Assembly (NCBI GenBank): GCA_028023455.1
Contig: JAQFVV010006313.1
Coordinates: 1,806,992-1,870,991 of the forward strand
DNA: 64,000 nucleotides
From: Epiperipatus broadwayi
Taxonomy: Eukaryota > Onychophora > Udeonychophora > Euonychophora > Peripatidae
Reading direction: 5' to 3'
The notes below the pieces were generated by a model. The model made no database searches. It was not told where the DNA came from and saw only the letters and a list, made by a program, of their open reading frames with translations. The position numbers and the translations under genes are program-made. Positions 25,514-41,285 of the stretch are shown piece after piece (positions within the stretch are counted from its first letter, which is position 1; each line of letters opens with the position of its first letter).

Positions 25514-27419
25514 GAAAAATGTTAAAAGGAAATGGACATGGAAGCATCCAAATAAAGGTACAGCAGAATTGAATTATATTTTGACTAACAGAAAATACAT
25601 ATTTCAAGATTGTAATGTTCTTAATAAATTTAATACAGGAAGTGATCATCGATTAGTAAGGAGTAAGTTACGTGTTAATGTAAAACTAGAGAGACAAAAA
25701 TTATTAAGAAAAACAATATTTACAGTTGATATTCCTAATCTTCAGAAACATTCTAATGAATTTAAATTAGAACTTACAAATAGGTTTCAAGTGTTAGGAG
25801 ATTTTGAACATGATTCAGATTTGAATAAAATTAATATGAAAATAACTGATACACTTTTAAAAACTGCAACAAACATAGCTGGTAGAAAAAAGAAGCAGCA
25901 ATTGACTAATAAAATTTCTACTGAGACTAGAGAATTTATGAAGAAAAGAAGGAATATGAAGATATACAAAAATGATGTATTAAAAAGAATTGAATATCTC
26001 GAATTTTGTAAAATGGTACGGAAAAGAGTTGAAAATGATATAAGAAAGTATAACTGTGAAATAGCAAGGAAAGCTGCAGAAGAAAATAAAAGTCTCAAAA
26101 ATGTTAAACAACATTTTGGTATTGGTAGGAAATTTATATCTGCAATAAGAAAAAAAGATGGAATTATTACTAAAAAGAGAGATGACATCATGAAATTGGT
26201 AGAAGATTTTTATCAAGAATTATATAGTAATAAAGAACAAGTACCTCCTATATCTATTACATCTTCCGAATTGCCCAGAATTTTAAATGAAGAAGTGAGA
26301 CATGCAATTAAGTGTATGAAGAAAGGAAAGGCTCCAGGAAATTATGGAATTATAATTGATATAGTAAAAGAAGCAGGTGAAGAAATAGAAACAATTTTAG
26401 CAAAGTTATATACCAAAGGTCTAAATGATAAAGATGTACCGGAAGATTGGAAGAATGCAGTAATAATATTAATTTTTAAAAAAGGTGATAAAGAAAATAT
26501 TAGAAATTACAGACCTATCAGCCTTTTATCAGTTTTATATAAAATTTTTACCAAGATAATTAGAACTCGTCTACAGAGAACTTTGGATTTCCACCAACCA
26601 AGAGAACAAGCTGGATTTGAAAGTGGTTTTAGTACAATAGATCATATCCAGGTATTAAGAAAAGTCATAGAAAGGACAAATGAATATGAGTTGTCATTAT
26701 GTTTTGGATTTGTAGATTATGAAAAGGCATTTGATTCTATACACATTTCTTCAGTGATTAAAGCATTGGATCATCAATGTATAGATCCAGGATATTGTCA
26801 TATTTTAAAGAATATTTATAAAAATGCAACAGCAACAATTAGATTACATAATGATACTGGAAAAATCAACATTGAGAAAGGTGTAAGACAAGGTGACTCC
26901 ATATTTCCAAAACTCTTTACAGCAGTGCTGCAAGAAGTATTTTGTGGATTAAAATGGGAAACTAAAGGAGTGAAAGTAAATGGAGAGTATTTAAGTCATG
27001 TAGATTTCGCAGATGATGTAGTTGTTTTTGCAAATAATGCTTCAGAGCTGCAGGAAATGTTGCAGGAGTTAGCAGATGAAAGTAGAAAAGTAGGACTAAA
27101 GATAAATGTTAAAAAGACGAAAGTAATGTTTAATCGATTTGCTCAAAATATGAAAATAAAGATTGATTATGAAGAATTAGAAGAAGTTAACAGTTACAAA
27201 TACCTTGGTCAGATTATTAATACATATGGAAACATAATGGAGGAAATTAATCATAGAATTAAACTTGGTTGGAGTGCTTTTGGTAGAAATAACTTGATAC
27301 TAAAAGGAAATATGCCTATGTGTTTGAAAAGGATGGTTTTTAACAAATGTGTTTTACCAGTTCTTACTTATGGATCTGAGACTTGGACACTTAATAGAAG
27401 AGCAATACAGAGACTTTAG
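25514..27419 (+). pseudogene. RTE endonuclease C-terminus and reverse transcriptase
   Basis: Continuation of the RTE protein; an uninterrupted block runs from 25569 for 616 codons. The endonuclease ends with G-S-D-H-R-L-V-R (about residues 23-30). RT motifs: K-A-P-G-N-Y-G, F-K-K-G-D, N-Y-R-P-I-S-L-L, A-G-F-E-S-G-F-S, V-D-Y-E-K-A-F-D-S (starting at residue 382), G-V-R-Q-G-D and the catalytic F-A-D-D at residues 480-483. Then K-T-K-V-M-F and Y-K-Y-L-G-Q-I-I of the thumb. All catalytic aspartates are present. It is separated from the upstream block by the T-run frameshift and closed by an in-frame TAG at 27417-27419. Confidence 0.92.
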
Positions 27420-27770
27420 ACCACTCAAAGGAGTATGGAGAGATGCATGTTGGGAGTAACAAGAAGAGATAGAAAACGCAATGTATGGGTAAGACAACAA
27501 ACAAGTGTTACTGACCTTATTGAAAAAATTAAAAGATTAAAATGGAGTTGGGCTGGACATATTGCTAGAAGAGATCATAATAGATGGACAATTGAAATTT
27601 TAAACTGGATTCCAAGACATTGTAAAAGACCCAGAAAGAGACCACATGTGAGATGGATGGATGAAATAAGAAAATGTGCAGGGGTGTTGTGGAGAAGAGA
27701 AGCTAAAGATCGGAGAAGATGGATTAAACTTGGAGAGACCTTCATCCTGCAGTGGATTGATAATGGTTGA
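27420..27770 (+). pseudogene. RTE C-terminal domain
   Basis: In frame with the RT block after the TAG at 27417; the first ATG is at 27435. Shows the conserved C-terminal pattern of this RTE group: M-L-G-V-T-R-R-D, W-S-W-A-G-H-I-A-R-R, R-W-M-D-E-I-R-K and E-A-K-D-R-R-R-W, ending at 27770 just before the TGATGATGATGAT tail. Its function in target binding or processing is not established. Confidence 0.88.
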
Positions 27771-27781
27771 TGATGATGATA

Positions 27782-27791
27782 TCCGTTAATT
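27782..27791. repeat. right target-site duplication of the RTE insertion
   Basis: TCCGTTAATT, identical to 24852-24861. Confidence 0.75.
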
Positions 27792-27800
27792 AAAATCAAT

Positions 27801-28642
27801 ATTGTAATTATAATTGAAATAATATTTTTAACGGTTTACAAACAATTACAAACAATCCTTAAATCCACAGAAGTACTTTCGGTTATTTTCTAACCTGCCT
27901 CAACTGCCATTAAATTCAAAAACCAAAAGCGGAAGCAAACGTCATCAATTCAAATTCCACGAATCTCGTATTTTAATGTTAGAAGCTTGTCGATTTATTA
28001 AATGCGTTTTATTCCTGTTTATAAAAATTGCCTCTTTAATTTTTCTTTTACTATGGTTTCTCTCTTCATGAAGAATTTTCACATTTTCAAAATTTAAATT
28101 TATATTTACATGTTTTTTCGTGATCAAAGAAAACTGAAGGAGATATTAAATCACCATTATTTTTATTTTTACACGCTTATATAACAATTCATGTTCCTTC
28201 AATCTTTTCTCAATACTGCACCTAGATTCACTTATATATGATAGCATACAATCACAAAAAAATTGATATATGACATTACTTTTTTGCTTGACAGGTATGA
28301 CATCTTTAGAATTATTGACTAATTTATTAATATTGTTTGGAACGTAGAATGAAACATTAAACACATCCTTATATAAATCCTTAAAAAAATTTACTTGTGG
28401 ATTGAAATAAATGGAATAGATATCCATTTTTTACTATTAATCTTCATTTCTTTTAAATTATAATTTTTTTTTTTTTAAATTGACATAAAGTATTGTTTAT
28501 TTGTTCCATTTTATAACCAACATCAAGCAATTCCTTGGCAAATATCTCAATATTTTTCAGTTTATCACTTTGGTACTTCTGCGGATTTAAGGATTGTTTG
28601 TAATTGCTTGTAAACCGTTAAAAATATTATTTCAATTATATA
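27801..28642 (-). mobile_element. PLE-B copy 1 with inverted ends
   Basis: Minus-strand Penelope-like element of a second family. The left end (27801-27877) and right end (28570-28642) are an inverted repeat of about 73 bp, over 90% identical: AACGGTTTACAA, CAATTACAAACAATCC. The right end therefore carries a second, outward-facing copy of the 3' terminus and runs into (TA)n. The interior codes for a broken GIY-YIG domain. No complete RT is present. Confidence 0.8.
27945..28427 (-). pseudogene. GIY-YIG domain of PLE-B copy 1
   Basis: Two open blocks in different frames, 28427-28146 and 28127-27945. The first has Y-Q-F-F-C-D-C followed by S-Y-I-S-E-S-R-C-S-I-E-K-R-L-K-E-H, matching Y-K-W-L-C-V-C and A-Y-I-G-E-S-R-C of the copy at 46127. 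The glycine of YIG is replaced by serine. The second block has K-R-K-I-K-E-A and L-I-N-R-Q-A-S-N-I-K-I, the family's C-terminus. Confidence 0.8.
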
Positions 28643-28661
28643 TATATATATATATATATAT
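28637..28661. repeat. (TA)n
   Basis: TA run between the right end of PLE-B and an RTE scrap. Confidence 0.95.
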
Positions 28662-28810
28662 CAGATGCAAAATCTAAATGACTTAAACAATCTTTTTTTT
28701 TGCTACTTTGCTTCCCATTTGAATCCACAAAATACTTCCTGTAGCATGACTGTACCAAGTTTTGAAGATATGGAGTCACCCTGTCTTACAAATATAACTT
28801 TGTTGATTAA
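28662..28810 (-). mobile_element. RTE reverse-transcriptase scrap
   Basis: Minus-strand fragment of about 150 bp matching the RTE palm region (27000-26880 of the best copy and 56030-56170 of the late copy). Minus-strand GTAAGACAGGGTGACTCCAT encodes the R-Q-G-D-S block. No ends preserved. Confidence 0.8.
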
Positions 28811-31149
28811 ATAATTTTATTGGAAAGTGTTGAGTTTATTTTGTATTCTATAGTTGAAAAGATGAAATATTATTTTAAGCATAATTTTTGTTTGTAAACT
28901 AATACTTTTACAATAGTTTGTGGAAATATAAAGGTTAATATATTTAACAAATGACAATTAAGAAATAGATACTAAGAGCTGTCAAAAATAAGAACAGCTA
29001 AACGATTAACCTTTTGCACAATAGTTTTTGATGAAAACTGAGATACAGATACTGCAATGTTTGCTATTAAGCACGGGAAAACTTTTTATTTCTCGTAGTA
29101 TAAATTTTAATTTTAATATGAATTTTTGTGAATTAGAAATTCTAACTTTAATATCTAGTCATCAAGATTACCAAAAAATGTACTCATCTGAGGAAACTTA
29201 AGAAAACATAGAGATAAGTCATACAGAGTAGAATGGAGGGGATGCTCCTATATTTGTATTTCTTTATCTTTTATTATAATATGAAAATGCAATAATAAAT
29301 TCAAGTAAAATATATTTATCTTATTATTATTTACTTTTTAACATTACTAAATTTTCATTTCTAAATATGTAGATGATATAAATTTTGATTATATTATTTT
29401 TTGTAATGTTTTATACTAAATTACTTAAATAAGATATTCTGTGTCAGAGTAAAGAAAATACAAATTTTTCTAGTCATAAACTGTCAAAACAATTTTCCAC
29501 TAATTTGTTTATTCTTTATAAGTTCATTTTAAAAGTATTTTCAAGATATTTTTCATTATTTGAAGTTATGCTTTAATATATTATACACAAAAATATTAAA
29601 TTTTGGAAAGAAAAATCATTATTTATTTATTTTTCAAAAAGAATGTAAACTGTGTAAACTAAATGAAAACACTTGTTTTCGACAATTTACTATTTTTTTT
29701 GTTTCTGCTTGTTAATTATTTTATTTATTTGAAAACTTGATAGTTTTAATTAAACTTCTGTCTAAAATTTAAAAGCAAACAAAAAAATGGAAATTAAAAT
29801 CTTAATTAGTTTATCATTTCACTTTTTCAACGTCTGTAAATATAAATGGTATCATGTGATTAACTTTATAGCTTAGTGAAAGTATTGATTGCAAACCAAT
29901 AATAATTATAATAATAAAAAGTTTTTGACAGAAATTATCAGTTGACAAATTTTCTACAAAAATCTGTTGTATTTAAATGTCATGTATTTATTAATAAATT
30001 TACTGGCAACTATAAATAAATCATATCATTGTATTCTTGTGCACAATCTCTCAGCCCTTTTCGGTTATATTTTCTTTATTTTACACTCATTTTGTCATAA
30101 AAAGTGAGATTAATATATATTTCTATTTTATTTGTTGAAAAATTTTGCATCTGACAGTATTTTAATGAAAAATTGAATTTTAGTTGCTGTATATCATATT
30201 ACAAAGAGCCAACTGTCAATCCCCTTCTTTCTTATATGGTGCTTAAAAAAACCAACTGTCAATTCCCACATTTGTTCAGTAACAGTTTTTATCTGTCAAT
30301 ACTAGACATCACTGCAAATGTTTAACTCTTTCATAATAGATTTTGATCATGAAAAATTATATTTTCCATAAGTATTTGCATTTATAATTATTTTTTACAA
30401 TATATTGCATAATTTTGTTAAATATAGACTTATTTTAAAATATTTAATTTATACAAGAATAATCAAGAGAAATGAATGACATTTGACTGATGTTTATATA
30501 TCAATGAATTTAGTAAAGGTGAATGGAAAATATCTATTTTTCATAATTGTTTATAAATGTATAATTATTTTTTTTATAATATTTTGATTAATAATGTAAA
30601 TTGAATTAGAGTTTTATTAATAAATATTTAATTTTACAAGAAAAAAGAACAACAGAAAAGAATATTCAGTAATTCAACTGCTATGGTAAAGTGAACATGT
30701 TGTAATTGATTGTTTTTTTTATTGTACTGCAGGCAATTTTGGGCAATTTTTTTCATTGTTGTATGGTTAGGATTTTTTTATATATATATTTCAACAATTT
30801 GAATGTAAACTAATTCAATTTTTAAAAGTTAAAGAAAAACTATTCTGATTCTTTTACATTAATATTTTTATGAAAAAAACTCTGACAAATAAAAAAATTC
30901 AAATTTACTCAATTTGATAAATAACATCTATAAAAGTTTAACTAAAATGGACTAATAAGAAAATTAACATGGATAATAATTAAGAAACAAATATTTTATA
31001 ATTTTACAAAAAATAATAATAATCCATAAACAAATTAAGTATAAACTTGTTTTTCTGTTTTATTAAGTGAACAAAGTATGCATTACAAAAGTATAAAAAT
31101 TTACATTCTCTTATACACATAATGATTATACTTTTATTTATTGCCATAT
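28811..31149. other. 2.3-kb AT-rich region, no gene seen
   Basis: AT-rich DNA with poly-T runs. Nothing that I can match to a protein or repeat. Confidence 0.6.
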
Positions 31150-31265
31150 ATACCTTTTATCACCGCAGATGTCTAGTGTGATCAAGTTGAAACGTCGGTT
31201 TTTTAATATTTAAATTTATTAATACAGATGAACCCGCAAAATATGTCTTTTATATTTAAAATCTA
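31150..31265 (+). mobile_element. PLE-A 3' terminus, solo fragment
   Basis: About 115 bp of PLE-A 3' end only: GATCAAGTTGAAACGTC, then ACAGATGAACCCGCAAAATA and TGTCTTTTATATTT. It carries the hammerhead-like block (31165-31199) with CTAGTGT in place of CUGAUGA. It ends near a long (TA)n. Confidence 0.75.
31165..31199 (+). other. hammerhead-like motif, solo PLE-A end
   Basis: GTGTGATCAAGTTGAAACGTC: the mini-stem is kept by compensating changes (GAT/GTT instead of GAC/GTC) before GAAAC. Core otherwise degenerate. Confidence 0.3.
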
Positions 31266-31280
31266 TGAAAATCTTTGTAT

Positions 31281-31282
<2 letters not shown>

Positions 31283-31372
<90 letters not shown>
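31283..31372. repeat. (TA)45 array
   Basis: About 90 bp of pure TA. Confidence 0.97.
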
Positions 31373-31375
<3 letters not shown>

Positions 31376-31515
31376 ATCATTTAAGGTCTTCACTAATTAA
31401 ATAAACACTGTTAATAAACCATCTCAGAATATATGTATTTACTGGATTTCTATATCTATGTAAAATAACTTGACATATTTGAATTAATGTCTGAGATATC
31501 TATTAAAATTGCAAA

Positions 31516-31592
31516 TTTATATATATATATATAAATATATATGTGTGTGTGTGTGAGTGTGTGTAATATAAAAATCAATATATATATATATC
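31516..31592. repeat. (TA)n/(TG)n mixed microsatellite
   Basis: Short TA runs around a TG run. Confidence 0.9.
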
Positions 31593-31679
31593 AAAATACA
31601 GTAAAATTTACATAAATTATATTATTTTTACATTTTGTATTCTTTATCAACTAAATAACATTGAATAATCAAAACGAAA

Positions 31680-32035
31680 CAACCTTTAACAATACCCATA
31701 GTTCAATTCAGAATTCCCACAATACTGTTATCTTAACATTTGATGACTGGCAATTCATTAACATTTGATGATTTTTTAAAATCAACATAGCCTTTTTTAT
31801 TTTATGTTTATTATGACAACCTTCAATTTGTATAATTTTCATATTTTTATAATCAAATTTAAATTTGTATTGACAAGATTTATTATGATCAAATATAACA
31901 GATGATGAAGGTTTATTTACATCTATTACAGATTGTTTCTCTTTTTGAATTCTATTATATAAAAGCATATGTTCTTCTAAATGTACACTTAGATTAAGCC
32001 ACATCCACATATCAATCAATATATAATAGAATTTT
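31680..32035 (-). mobile_element. PLE-B GIY-YIG C-terminal fragment
   Basis: Minus-strand fragment with an open block at 32019-31708: E-E-H-M-L-L-Y-N-R-I-Q-K, V-I-F-D-H-N, K-I-I-Q-I-E, K-I-K-K-A-M-L-I and S-S-N-V-K-I. It aligns position for position with the second half of the 46127-46894 protein. The GIY and YIG motifs themselves are gone. Confidence 0.8.
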
Positions 32036-32103
32036 GATTAAACTTTGAATTTTGAATATTGATTTGTATATTACATATATTGTGGAATGAATACAGATAT
32101 CAA

Positions 32104-32107
<4 letters not shown>

Positions 32108-32161
<54 letters not shown>
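32108..32161. repeat. (TA)n(TG)n microsatellite
   Basis: TA run followed by TG run. Confidence 0.97.
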
Positions 32162-32162
<1 letters not shown>

Positions 32163-33385
32163 GAATTGTACAATCTCATTCATATATAAATTACAACATT
32201 ATTATACCCATATTGATTCTTCCTTTTAATTTATAAATATATTTAGTAGTATGCATTCAGTATAAATTATATTTACCTATTTAAAGAGGTTTATTGAAAC
32301 TTTTTGTATCAATAATTTCAATCTTTGAAGTCAAGTTGTAATCTTTAGTATCTATATTATTATATTAGACCATTAATGAAGATGAGATTCCTTTTTTTTT
32401 CGAGATTCACCTTTATTATTCTTGATATTGGGATTATCTAAATGTTGATTGGTATTGTAAAAATTACAAGTAAAATTATTTTTTCATAAGCCTCACATAA
32501 TTGTTGTACTCAATGTGCAATTAAAAGTTTTGTGCAGAATATGTGCTAGGTTTTTCAAAAATGAAAATTCTTTTTCTCAAATCGCACATTCTCTACTCCT
32601 AAATTAAAGGCAATATCAATACAATATATTCGTGGAAAACTTTGAAAAAAAATAAATACAACCCAGTCACAATTAATGATCATTCATGTAGATTAATAAA
32701 TAATTAGTTGTAATCATTTATTAAACTAGAAATTATGTTATTTTCAACATACAATTTAAACTATAATTAAAGTTAAAATATATCTATCATTATTAAGGAA
32801 ATTTGCAAGGAATACTTATTTATACTCCATTCCACTATTTTTGTGATATCTTTACCTTTTTTCTATGCATCCTTGAATAAACATTATATTTCCAATTACT
32901 GTAATCATTTTTCATGCTTTTTATTTTAAAAAAAAAAAAGTTATTTCTCATTTAATATTTGCATTTTTGATAATAGTCATAAATCATAATTTCAAAAAAA
33001 TGCAAATAGTCTTAAAAATAATTTATTAATTTTGTAAATAAATAAAATCAGAATAAAAGGTTCATATTAAAAAAATGTTTATTCAAAAATAATAAATATT
33101 TGTCATTAAATTTGTACTACTAAAGTATATTTCACTGTAGAAAAACTCAATAGAGAAAATAACCTTTGGAATTTAATTATTCAACAAAGACAAAAAATAG
33201 CAGCTATAATGTTTATTACATGTATATTTTTTGCCCTTATTCATATTTTGTTTCTCATTCTTACAGTTTTCTTGATTTATTTTCTAACAATAAATATATT
33301 CAAATAAAATCGAAATTCATCATCATATATTTACCAAAAATAAATGTTCCATTTAATTTTACAAAAATTAAAATTAAGTTGTGCA
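32162..33385. other. AT-rich sequence, no gene seen
   Basis: No supported coding sequence or repeat. Confidence 0.6.
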
Positions 33386-33522
33386 AACTTTTGCTTTTTT
33401 CATTTTTCATATGTCATAGCATCGGCCGAGATGCGAACCCACAACATCTGCAACCAACTACTTGCTTGCAAGGCGGTTACGATGACCTCTCGGCTAACAA
33501 CGCTTGACAACTTTTGTTTTTT
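33386..33522 (-). mobile_element. SINE family A, copy 3, with target duplication
   Basis: Minus-strand tRNA-like SINE (body 33401-33508). On the minus strand AGCGTTG at the 5' side can pair with CGATGCT at the 3' side as a 7-bp acceptor stem. A box AGCCGAGAGGTCATC; B box GGGTTCGCATCTC, close to consensus. Flanks: AACTTTTGCTTTTTT at 33386-33400 and AACTTTTGTTTTTT at 33509-33522, a likely target-site duplication with one mismatch. Confidence 0.8.
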
Positions 33523-35534
33523 GATTTCCGAATTTAACCAAAAGCAAATTGCATAAATATAATAACTAATTTTGTATGGAAAGAACTCATTATTTTTTTT
33601 TTGCTTTTCACTAAATGGTTATATTAACTACATATGTTAATTGAAATCGATATCAACAATATATTTTTACTTTTATTTTTTCCCATCAAATATATACAAA
33701 GCAAAAAACAAATGATAAAACATGTTTTCTTTTTAAAGAAGTTAAATATATATTTCTATTTTCACTACATTAATTCATGAATAAATAACATCTGGTGATA
33801 GAAAATGATTCACAAATGGCAGTTGATAAGTACACAAAGGATACTTCCACAAATCTATATTAGTTTTTCATTATTTATCAATAACAATTTATTACAGTTT
33901 AATCTAAAGCTGTTAATTTTTTTCACAATCACAATAGACTTTCTTTGTGTGATTAAAATTTAAGCGATGGTAATGGAAAGTTATCTGTATATTTAATGTT
34001 TTGCACATGAAAAGAATTGAATGAAGTTGAATTACCAATTTCAGGTGTTTATTTTTAAATATGATAAATATATTAATATTTAATTTAAGTTGTACAATTT
34101 GAGCTAGAATAATATGATAATTTCAATCCTAATAAATGATTATCAGAAATCAGTAAGATATTTATCAGAAAAGGTCCATAGTTGTAAGTTCAGGAAGTTT
34201 AGTACAAGTGTGTCCAAACATAAATGCAACTGTTTCTTTTTATTTATGCTGAGTGCTATCTCTACATCAATCTAATTTAGCTTCTCACCACAAAATATTT
34301 AAGGCGCTAGTATTCCTGGATCACAAATTATGATAGAAAATAATGATAGTGATTTATATCATCATAAGTCACCTTCAGTGATCTCCTTAAATTACAAAAT
34401 GTTGCAAATTCCTTAAAAAACATTCTTATAATTCATGGCTTAACTGCTATACACAGACTGAATCACTTTAAATTATTCAATAACAATTTTGCTAAATATG
34501 AACTAAATTTTATTGTAGGTACATTTTCATGAGTTATGTTAAATTTCATATCATGATTCAGGAATGTTAGCATCTTAATTTTTTATGAATGGCTAATTCA
34601 CTACATACTATATGCACTCTATCAGATATGATGGTTCCCTAGTTTGTAGTAAACTAATCATTAGTCATCTTTTCACTGGCATACAACATACATCTTAAAA
34701 ATAAACACTAACCACTTGATATTGATAAATCCTGCACAAATACAAGAAAACATTTGACAGATTGTTATCTCATTCAACAGATGAATGCTGGTTCATCATG
34801 AAATGCATATAGGAAGCATTTTTTAAGATGTAATTATTTACGTAATTAAAGTATGTGTAATGAAATTGGAAATATATATATATACACGATAAAATTATTT
34901 AGAATAAAAAAGACAGGTAATCGTGGTGATGACATAAATATATATTCAATTAAAAGCATTTAACTCTACTGTAAATATTTTTAATAATATATTATTTATC
35001 CACCAAGTAATCTATCTATGTATTGTTTCATACTTTTATTAATTAGACAATATATGTTTATGATTTAATAATGTGCCATCTAACATATACACAAGTCTAT
35101 TAATCTATAAATCAATGGATCAATTTAATAACATGAGGTTTATTCTGTAGATCAAACTACTTATATATTTATAATTAATAACATTTTTAATGTTTCTCTA
35201 CATGTATGTATAAACATTTAAAATCATAAGTTAGGAAAAGTTGATGTATTGATTTTGCTTTTAATATTGACTATGAAAAAAAAAATACTTATGGTCATAA
35301 CTGTTTACTAACTAAAATTCTATTTTTATGTTAAGCCGGATTAAGACTGTTAGTTCTTAAATCCAACAATTGTTTGAATAATGACTTTTCATATAATCAC
35401 TCTATTATACGCTTTTACTTATAAAAGTTTACTTTATAAATTGTACAACTATATGATTGGAAAATAAATTTAACAAAAACAAATAAAAGTGATAGATTTT
35501 ATTATCTAAACATTCGCTTGAAATGCATTTTCAA
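33523..35534. other. 2-kb AT-rich region, no gene seen
   Basis: No supported gene or repeat. Confidence 0.6.
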
Positions 35535-35535
35535 T

Positions 35536-35634
<99 letters not shown>

Positions 35635-35650
35635 TTATATATATATATAA
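35535..35650. repeat. (CA)n(TA)n array
   Basis: CA run (35535-35555), then TA repeats with a few interruptions to 35650. Confidence 0.97.
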
Positions 35651-35738
35651 AGAGCCTGCTACTAGCTCTAAACAAGCATAATTATTTTATTTTTTATGAT
35701 AAATGCTACAAGAGAAAATACATGAAGCCTTTATCTAT

Positions 35739-39458
<3,720 letters not shown>

Positions 39459-39739
39459 GCTGTTTTTGTACTGATCTAAAAAATTAAAACTTTCATTTTA
39501 CTAAACTTTAATAAAAATACTGAGAAAAGTAGTTATTAGTCCATTTTTTTATTGCTTAGTAGTTTTATTACTACTGTATATTAATGTGATGTTCAGTTCC
39601 TTTCCATAATTTATCAAATTGCCCTTTTTTTTTCTTTTACTTTCTATATATTTTTAAATATGATCTTGTTTAAAACATAAGAGTTGCAATATAATGAAAT
39701 TTACTTTCATAAAATGATATTTTTATATTTTCTCAAACA

Positions 39740-39778
39740 ATATATATATATATACTTAATTATATATATATATATATA
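39740..39778. repeat. interrupted (TA)n
   Basis: Two TA runs separated by CTTAAT; left flank of the 1.3-kb repeat. Confidence 0.95.
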
Positions 39779-41095
39779 TTGTAACTGTCATATTTGTAAA
39801 TTCACACAACAAAATCCAGAGTTTTAGTAAATTATCCCAACACTGATCAAGATGACGTTGTTGAGACCTCAAATCCAATCTCACCCCAGTTACTTTACCA
39901 ATGCTCAGTGATTTACCACATTATGGATGACATATATGAGGCGACACTTGTATTTCTTTAATCCACGTGCTTGTAGTAGCACAAGGGTGGAACATGAGAC
40001 TAAACTTTACTAAATCAACATACTCACAAAGTATAGCTATATAGAGATATGGCTTAATGAAGAGATGTCAATAATTTTTGTTGTGATTCTTAAATAAATA
40101 AGGAATAATTATTAATTAATTGATGAGCAAAAAATGAGACACTAAGCACAATTACATTTTAATAAACATTAATACAAGCCAACATTTAAGAAAATAAAAT
40201 AAATAAATAAAACAATTTTAAATGAAATATGTGAAGTTATCTCCCTCACAGGAGAGAATGATTTTATAGGTTACATGCTGTTTAACTTGGAGTATTTATT
40301 ATTACAATTTTGGACATTTATCAATATGTAATCTATGATTAGATATGCCTTAATTATGTTATGCTATAGAGTATGATTTGCATTAGTTAGTTTGCAGAAA
40401 TAGTTATTATGAATTATAACTAATATTATCATTTTAATGAACTAAACATTTCTCTGTATAGATAATAGACTTATGAAACTAGATTTGAGTTCAGTTCAAA
40501 GCTGAAATATTATTTATCATGGAGAGATGAACTGATGGTTAGTAGTATGACTTCAGATACTATGGTATTTACACAAAAATATAATATGAGTCTGTGCATC
40601 TCAAATGTGTGCTTGATCATGGGATTCATTACTGGGTAATCAGTTTCCTTGGACCATACATCCTGCTGTGATTAAGAGACATTTACTCCAGATGATCAGA
40701 ACAGCTTACAAATATCATCTGGATCTTTGTGCTCCAGTCCTAAATAAAGATAATGGCATGACCCTTAAAATCAAAGCCCATTTTAAAAGGAGAGCTATCT
40801 GAACTAATGAAATGAGTTGACCATAAATCAAGCCCAATCAATACATGAAAGCAATAGCTAGGAGTATAGGCACATATGTACTTCCTAAGAACACATTCAC
40901 CCTGCTGACTACATCATTATATAACAAAAATTAAGACTCAAATCATTAGTTTCATTCCATGAAACCACTATAAGCCAGTTCATAAAGATAGCATGAATAA
41001 TTATACTACTAAAGGAATATAATAAATCTAGTTTGATAAGACATCTATTTAGATATTTATATAAAATTAATGAGGGGTACAGCATATTTAGAAAG
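39779..41095 (+). repeat. unassigned 1.3-kb repeat C, copy 1
   Basis: Long interspersed repeat without coding capacity, shared with 42683-43965. It starts right after (TA)n with TTGTAACTGTCATATTTGTA and CAACAAAATCCAGAGTT. Later shared blocks in the same order include GGAACATG and ACATGAGACT, TCAGTTTCCTTGGA, AGCTATCTGAAC, GCCCATTT, TAAGAACACA and CTAGTTTGA. The TGTAA start could be that of a solo LTR or another non-autonomous element. I cannot assign it to a class. Orientation is arbitrary. Confidence 0.75.
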
Positions 41096-41199
41096 CATTA
41101 CAAGTTTGAATACTAATAATATGCCATATTTTATCATGCCTCCTAAATATTGACTAAATAGTTTATTTTAAAACAAATCTAACTTTAAGCAGTTGTAAC

Positions 41200-41285
41200 A
41201 GCTTATTTACACATATATAATAAGTTTATAGTTACTATTTTCAGCTTATTTACACATATATAATAAGTTTATAGTTACTATTTTC
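41200..41285. repeat. perfect 43-bp tandem duplication
   Basis: The unit AGCTTATTTACACATATATA plus the next 23 bases occurs twice (41200-41242 and 41243-41285) without a mismatch, implying a recent event. Confidence 0.95.

Larger units (their letters stand above)
24862..27781 (+). mobile_element. best-preserved RTE-type LINE copy
   Basis: Plus-strand RTE bounded by a 10-bp duplication (24852-24861 and 27782-27791). It begins with a 44-bp perfect palindrome (24873-24916), a remnant of 5' UTR (GCGGACCCAGGCTGCC), then one long coding region with APE endonuclease, RT and a C-terminal domain, and ends in TGATGATGATGAT. The 5' UTR is truncated against the copies at 5353-5815 and 58023-58514, which have about 460-490 bp. 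A few lesions break the coding region, so the insertion looks comparatively young. Confidence 0.9.

Noticed and set aside
25217-26216. Minus-strand frames of up to 134 codons opposite the 25-kb RTE
   Set aside because: Antisense shadows of the RTE protein.
33166-33556. Frames of 113 and 70 codons
   Set aside because: Their C-terminal parts read through a minus-strand SINE; no domain recognised.
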